Below are positions 4,743-8,158 of a DNA stretch of 8,158 nt, piece after piece. The notes below the pieces were generated by a model. That model was given only the letters and a program-made list of their open reading frames with translations, searched no databases and was not told where the DNA came from. The stretch lies in NCBI GenBank assembly GCA_039815945.1, contig JBCBYI010000182.1, positions 1 through 8,158 of the forward strand, read 5' to 3'. The stretch is from UBA11606 sp039815945. Lineage in GTDB: Bacteria; Actinomycetota; Acidimicrobiia; Acidimicrobiales; Aldehydirespiratoraceae. The translations under genes and the position numbers were made by a program. Every line of letters begins with the position of its first letter. The first letter of the stretch is position 1.

Positions 4743-7253
4743 GTGACCGACCCTCGTCTCCCCCGCCTCGCCGTCCCGTCCGCGTACCGCCTCGAACTGG
4801 CGCCCGATCTCGTCGCCCATGCCTTCACCGGCACCGTCGAGATCGACGTCGACATCCTCGAGCCGACCCCGATCCTCGTGCTCAACAGCATCGAGCTGAC
4901 GATCCGGTCGGCCTCGATCGTGATCGACGGCACGAGCCACGATGCCGAACCGACCCTCGACGACGACACGGAGCGGCTGACCCTGCGCGTCGACGGCGAA
5001 CTCCCGGCCGGACCCGCCACCGTCCACGTCGCGTTCGACGGCATCCTCAACGACCAGCTCCACGGCTTCTACCGGTCGACCTACACCGATGACGACGGCG
5101 CCGAACACACGATCGCGACGACCCAGTTCCAGTCGACCGACGCCCGGCGATGCTTCCCCTGCTGGGACGAACCGGAGTACAAGGCGACCTTCGAGACGAC
5201 CTTGATCGTCGATGCCGAGCATCTGGCGGTTACCAACACCGGCGAGGTCTCCGAGACCGTGCTCGACGACGGCCGCCGGCGGATCCGCTACGCCCCGACG
5301 ATGGTGATGTCGACCTACCTCGTCGCCTTCGTCGTCGGCCCGCTCGAAGCGACCGAGCCGGTCCATGCCGCTGGCGTGCCCATCCGCGTCGTGCACCGTC
5401 CCGGGCAGGGCGACCGCACCGCCTTCGCCCTCGACGTCGCGGCCGCCGCCCTCGACTGGTTCGCGGCGTACTACGCGATCCCGTACCCGTCAGACAAGGT
5501 CGACCTCATCGCCATCCCCGACTTCGCGTTCGGCGCCATGGAGAACCTGGGTTGTGTGACCTTCCGCGAGGTGTTGTTGATCATCGACCCGGCCGACGCG
5601 GCCCAGCCCGAGCTCCAGCGGGCCGCCGACGTGATCAATCACGAACTCGCCCACATGTGGTTCGGCGATCTCGTCACGATGCAGTGGTGGGAAGGCATCT
5701 GGCTCAACGAGGCGTTCGCCACGTTCATGGAGACCAGCTGCAGCGACGCCTACCGGCCCGACTGGCGGGTCTGGGACACGTTCGCCCGCGCCCGATCGGC
5801 GGCCTTCGACGTCGACGCGCTCGCCTCGACCCGACCGATCGAGTTCCCGGTGATCACGCCCGAGGAAGCCGAGGGCATGTTCGACCTCCTCACCTACGAG
5901 AAGGGGGCATCGGTCGTCCGCATGCTCGAGCAGTACCTCGGCGCCGAAATCTTCCGCGAGGGAGTGCGCCAGTACCTCGACGCCCACTCGTACGCGAACA
6001 CCGAGACCACCGATCTGTGGGCCTCGCTCGAGTCGGTCACCGGGCAACCGGTGCAGTCGCTGATGCACGACTGGATCTACCAGGGGGGCCACCCCATCAT
6101 CACCACGACCCCGACGCCCCACGGCCTGCGGATCGAGCAGCGGGCCTTCACGCTCGATCCTGACGTCGCCGACGACCGCACCTGGTCGGTGCCGTTGGTC
6201 ATCCGCCACGGCGGCGGCACCACCTCGGCGCTGCTCACCGAGCGATCGATGCTGCTCACCGGTGTCACGGGCGTGCCCACCACGGTCAACGCCGGTGCCG
6301 CCGGCTTCTTCCGATCGGCGATCGACGAGGCGCTGCTCGTCGATCTCGAAACGAACGGTCCCCGCGACCGCACCCCGACCGAGCGTCACGGCCTCGTCGA
6401 CGACGCCTGGGCGCTCACGGTCGCCGGCTCACTCGCCGCCGCTGACTTCCTCCGCCTCGCCCGAGCCCTTGCCGGCGAGGACGACCTCAACGTCTGGCAG
6501 GCGCTCGCCACCGGCCTCCATGGTCTCGATCGCCTCGTCGACGGCGATGCCGCCGACACACTGGCTGCCACGATCCGCTCGCTGGCGGGCCCCGCGCTCG
6601 CCGCGATTGGCTTCGAACCGGCAGCCGACGACACCGACCGCACGCTCGAGCTGCGCGCCACTCTGGTGCGCCTCCTGGGCACCGCCGGCAGCCACCCGGA
6701 GGTCATCGCCGCGGCCGCGGATGCCGTCGACCACGCCGACGCCTCCCTCGGCGCCGCAGCGCTCACCGTCGTCGCCCACCACGGTGGCGAAGCCGAGTAC
6801 GACCGGATTCGCACGGCATGGCTCGAGGCGGGAGATCCGGTCGCCGAGATCCGCAACCAGCGGGCCCTCGCCGGATTCCGTTCGCCCGAGCTCGTCGAGC
6901 GGCTGCTGGGGGACATCAGCGACGGCACCGTGCGTACCCAGGACGCGCCGTACCTGATCGCCCGAGCGCTGGGCGTCCGTCCCGTCGCCCGGCGGGTCTG
7001 GGCCTACGTCAGCGAGAACTGGGACGATCTCGACGAGCGGTTCCCGTCGAACTCGATCCCTCGGATGCTCTCGGGCATCACGACCCTCGACGAGCCAGAT
7101 CTGGTCGAGGCGGTGGGTGCGTTCCTCGACGACCACCCGATCCCGCAGGCGGGCAAGCAGGTCGATCAGCACCTCGAACGCCAACGCATCAACGCCGCGT
7201 TCCGGGTTCGCGAGGCCGAACGCTTCACCGAGGCGCTGCTGTCGCCGGGCTGA
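4743..7253 (+). CDS. pepN: M1-family zinc aminopeptidase (aminopeptidase N-like)
   Basis: An 836-residue, complete gluzincin. The N-terminal beta domain (about 8-200) contains the conserved FQSTDARRCFPCWDEP segment (129-144). The exopeptidase signature GAMEN is at 264-268, the zinc site HELAH at 300-304, and the third zinc ligand E323 lies in NEAF, giving HExxH-x18-E. Y385 (in LLTYEKGAS) is the expected transition-state tyrosine. A WIYQGGHP segment (444-451) closes the catalytic part, and a long helical ERAP1-like C-terminal domain (about 530-830) follows. It hydrolyses N-terminal residues from peptides. No signal peptide is visible, so it is probably cytosolic and used in peptide turnover. 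GTG 4743 was chosen because the protein begins right at the normal N-terminal motif (LAVPSAYRLEL) and a -10-like hexamer lies 7 nt upstream. The symbol reflects family resemblance; length and domain order match actinobacterial PepN. Confidence 0.96.
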   Translation: MTDPRLPRLAVPSAYRLELAPDLVAHAFTGTVEIDVDILEPTPILVLNSIELTIRSASIVIDGTSHDAEPTLDDDTERLTLRVDGELPAGPATVHVAFDGILNDQLHGFYRSTYTDDDGAEHTIATTQFQSTDARRCFPCWDEPEYKATFETTLIVDAEHLAVTNTGEVSETVLDDGRRRIRYAPTMVMSTYLVAFVVGPLEATEPVHAAGVPIRVVHRPGQGDRTAFALDVAAAALDWFAAYYAIPYPSDKVDLIAIPDFAFGAMENLGCVTFREVLLIIDPADAAQPELQRAADVINHELAHMWFGDLVTMQWWEGIWLNEAFATFMETSCSDAYRPDWRVWDTFARARSAAFDVDALASTRPIEFPVITPEEAEGMFDLLTYEKGASVVRMLEQYLGAEIFREGVRQYLDAHSYANTETTDLWASLESVTGQPVQSLMHDWIYQGGHPIITTTPTPHGLRIEQRAFTLDPDVADDRTWSVPLVIRHGGGTTSALLTERSMLLTGVTGVPTTVNAGAAGFFRSAIDEALLVDLETNGPRDRTPTERHGLVDDAWALTVAGSLAAADFLRLARALAGEDDLNVWQALATGLHGLDRLVDGDAADTLAATIRSLAGPALAAIGFEPAADDTDRTLELRATLVRLLGTAGSHPEVIAAAADAVDHADASLGAAALTVVAHHGGEAEYDRIRTAWLEAGDPVAEIRNQRALAGFRSPELVERLLGDISDGTVRTQDAPYLIARALGVRPVARRVWAYVSENWDDLDERFPSNSIPRMLSGITTLDEPDLVEAVGAFLDDHPIPQAGKQVDQHLERQRINAAFRVREAERFTEALLSPG

Positions 7254-7277
7254 CCTCCGGGCTTTGGTCATCAGTCC

Positions 7278-7283
7278 TACGCT
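7278..7283 (+). promoter_or_regulatory. Putative -10 box of a leaderless metallophosphoesterase promoter
   Basis: TACGCT is followed by 8 nt and the ATG at 7292, in the 38-bp gap after the aminopeptidase stop. The fit to TANNNT and the missing Shine-Dalgarno match the other proposed leaderless starts, and this is the reason to prefer ATG 7292 over GTG 7325. No -35 is recognisable. Confidence 0.4.
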
Positions 7284-7291
7284 GACCCCTC

Positions 7292-8158
7292 ATGGGGTCG
7301 GTCCGACCCGCCGATGGACGAGGCGTGAGCCTCGTCCTGCCGTTCACCCATCTCGCCGACGTCGAGGTCTTCGCCGTCGAGGACACCTCGGCCCAGATCA
7401 CGTGGCGTCACCTGCCCGAAGGCCGACTCGGTGCCGTCGTCCACCATGTCGACGGCGCCCGGACGGTCGACCTCGGTGATGCCGGCCGGCCCGGCGCCGC
7501 GGAGATCTCCGGTCTCATGTCCGCCGCCGCGACCATCGTCGACATCACGATCGACGACCGCCCCGTCGCCCAGCGCCTCATCACCACCGAACCCCGGTTG
7601 ACGACCCCGGCCCTCACAAAGATCGCGACCATCTCCGACCTCCACCTCGGCGAGGAACGCTTCGGCGTGATCCGCAAGTTTCGCGAGCCGGCCGCACGAC
7701 GCCCGTACGCGCTCCGGTGCGCCATCGCCGCTGTTCGTGAGGCGCAGGCCTGGGGCGCAGAACTGATCGTCATCAAGGGTGACATCACCGATCTCGGCTA
7801 CGCCCACGAGTGGAACCTCTTCGACGAGTTGCTCGATGAGATCGAGGTCCCCGTGCTCGCCGTGCCGGGCAACCACGACACCGTCGCCAAGCCCGACTCG
7901 CTCGATGCCACCACCGAACTCCAGGCCCGAGGGTTGTTCCCCTCCCCGGTCCATCACGTCGACATTCCCGGGGCGCGGATCGTGCTCGCGGACTCCACCG
8001 TGCCGACCCACAGCTACGGCCGCCTGAACCGATCACGAGACGAACTCGTCGAGGCGGTCTCGACCGATGCGCCGGTGCTGTTGTTCACCCACCACCACCT
8101 CGAGGACCGGCCCTACCCCTGGTTCTGGCCGCTCGGCGTCCAGCGCTTCGACAATGCC
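7292..8158 (+). CDS. Calcineurin-like metallophosphoesterase with FN3-like N-terminus (3' end outside window)
   Basis: The first 289 codons are visible; the frame is open to the window edge. Residues about 22-101 look like a fibronectin-III/purple-acid-phosphatase-type beta sandwich: SAQITWRHLP near 33-42, a GL turn at 74-75, then TIVDITIDDRPVAQRLITTEP. The phosphoesterase core follows: SDLHLG (115-120, metal ligands D116 and H118), KGDITD (162-167, D164), PGNHD (192-196, N194 and H195) and FTHHH (265-269), covering most of the dinuclear metal site; the last histidine motif must lie beyond the window. It should hydrolyse a phosphomono- or diester; the substrate is unknown. No signal peptide is seen, so it is probably cytosolic, unlike many FN3-bearing phosphatases. 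The start is ATG 7292 (leaderless pattern); GTG 7325, 11 codons later, is the alternative. It is same-strand with the aminopeptidase, 38 bp apart. Confidence 0.88.
   Translation, partial: MGSVRPADGRGVSLVLPFTHLADVEVFAVEDTSAQITWRHLPEGRLGAVVHHVDGARTVDLGDAGRPGAAEISGLMSAAATIVDITIDDRPVAQRLITTEPRLTTPALTKIATISDLHLGEERFGVIRKFREPAARRPYALRCAIAAVREAQAWGAELIVIKGDITDLGYAHEWNLFDELLDEIEVPVLAVPGNHDTVAKPDSLDATTELQARGLFPSPVHHVDIPGARIVLADSTVPTHSYGRLNRSRDELVEAVSTDAPVLLFTHHHLEDRPYPWFWPLGVQRFDNA

Noticed and set aside
5490..7271. Long minus-strand frames opposite the aminopeptidase gene
   Set aside because: They are shadows of the M1 aminopeptidase, whose catalytic motifs are all intact; the antisense products are V/G/R/D/E-rich with no domains.
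1..8158. Defence system, prophage, insertion sequence, CRISPR array or tRNA
   Set aside because: I looked for transposase and nuclease/helicase motifs, terminal inverted repeats, regularly spaced long repeats and cloverleaf sequences and saw none. The only repeats are short and promoter-associated.

Overview
The window looks like chromosomal DNA of a high-GC actinobacterium. My best guess is an Acidimicrobiia/Ilumatobacter-type marine or soil lineage. This is inferred from very GC-rich third codon positions, frequent GTG starts, apparently leaderless genes and the protein families present; no marker gene fixes the taxon. There are no RNA genes, insertion sequences, CRISPR arrays or phage genes. 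I see eight genes: seven of recognisable families and one unrecognised 41-residue acidic ORF.

Left part (71-2733, minus strand). A cassette is read right to left: a TetR-family regulator, a ferritin-like carboxylate-bridged diiron protein whose ATG overlaps the regulator's stop (ATGA), and a crotonase-fold protein carrying the full catalytic triad of delta3,5-delta2,4-dienoyl-CoA isomerases. The likely theme is oxidation or rearrangement of an acyl-type substrate under ligand-responsive control, but the substrate is unknown. Divergent from the regulator is a LysE-family exporter (2798-3421, plus). The 64-bp gap between them holds a 21-bp inverted repeat placed on the regulator's promoter, the obvious candidate TetR operator.

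Middle part (3415-4742). The exporter converges on a PfkB-family, adenosine-kinase-like gene (minus). A 9-bp perfect dyad covers both stop codons and may be a bidirectional terminator. Upstream of the kinase lies the 41-residue acidic ORF (4489-4614, minus). A divergent intergenic region follows, with two perfect 11-bp direct repeats spaced 22 bp apart, next to the promoter of the next gene.

Right part (4743-8158, plus). A complete M1-family zinc aminopeptidase is followed after 38 bp by a metallophosphoesterase with an apparent fibronectin-type-III-like N-terminal domain, cut by the window end.

A theme across the window: five genes (crotonase, TetR, LysE, aminopeptidase, metallophosphoesterase) have a TANNNT hexamer 7-8 nt before the start codon and no convincing Shine-Dalgarno, the signature of leaderless transcription. 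The hexamer TAGCCT appears three times by eye, each just upstream of a gene start. The genes with a leader or an internal position (diiron protein, kinase, acidic ORF) have purine-rich ribosome-binding sites instead.
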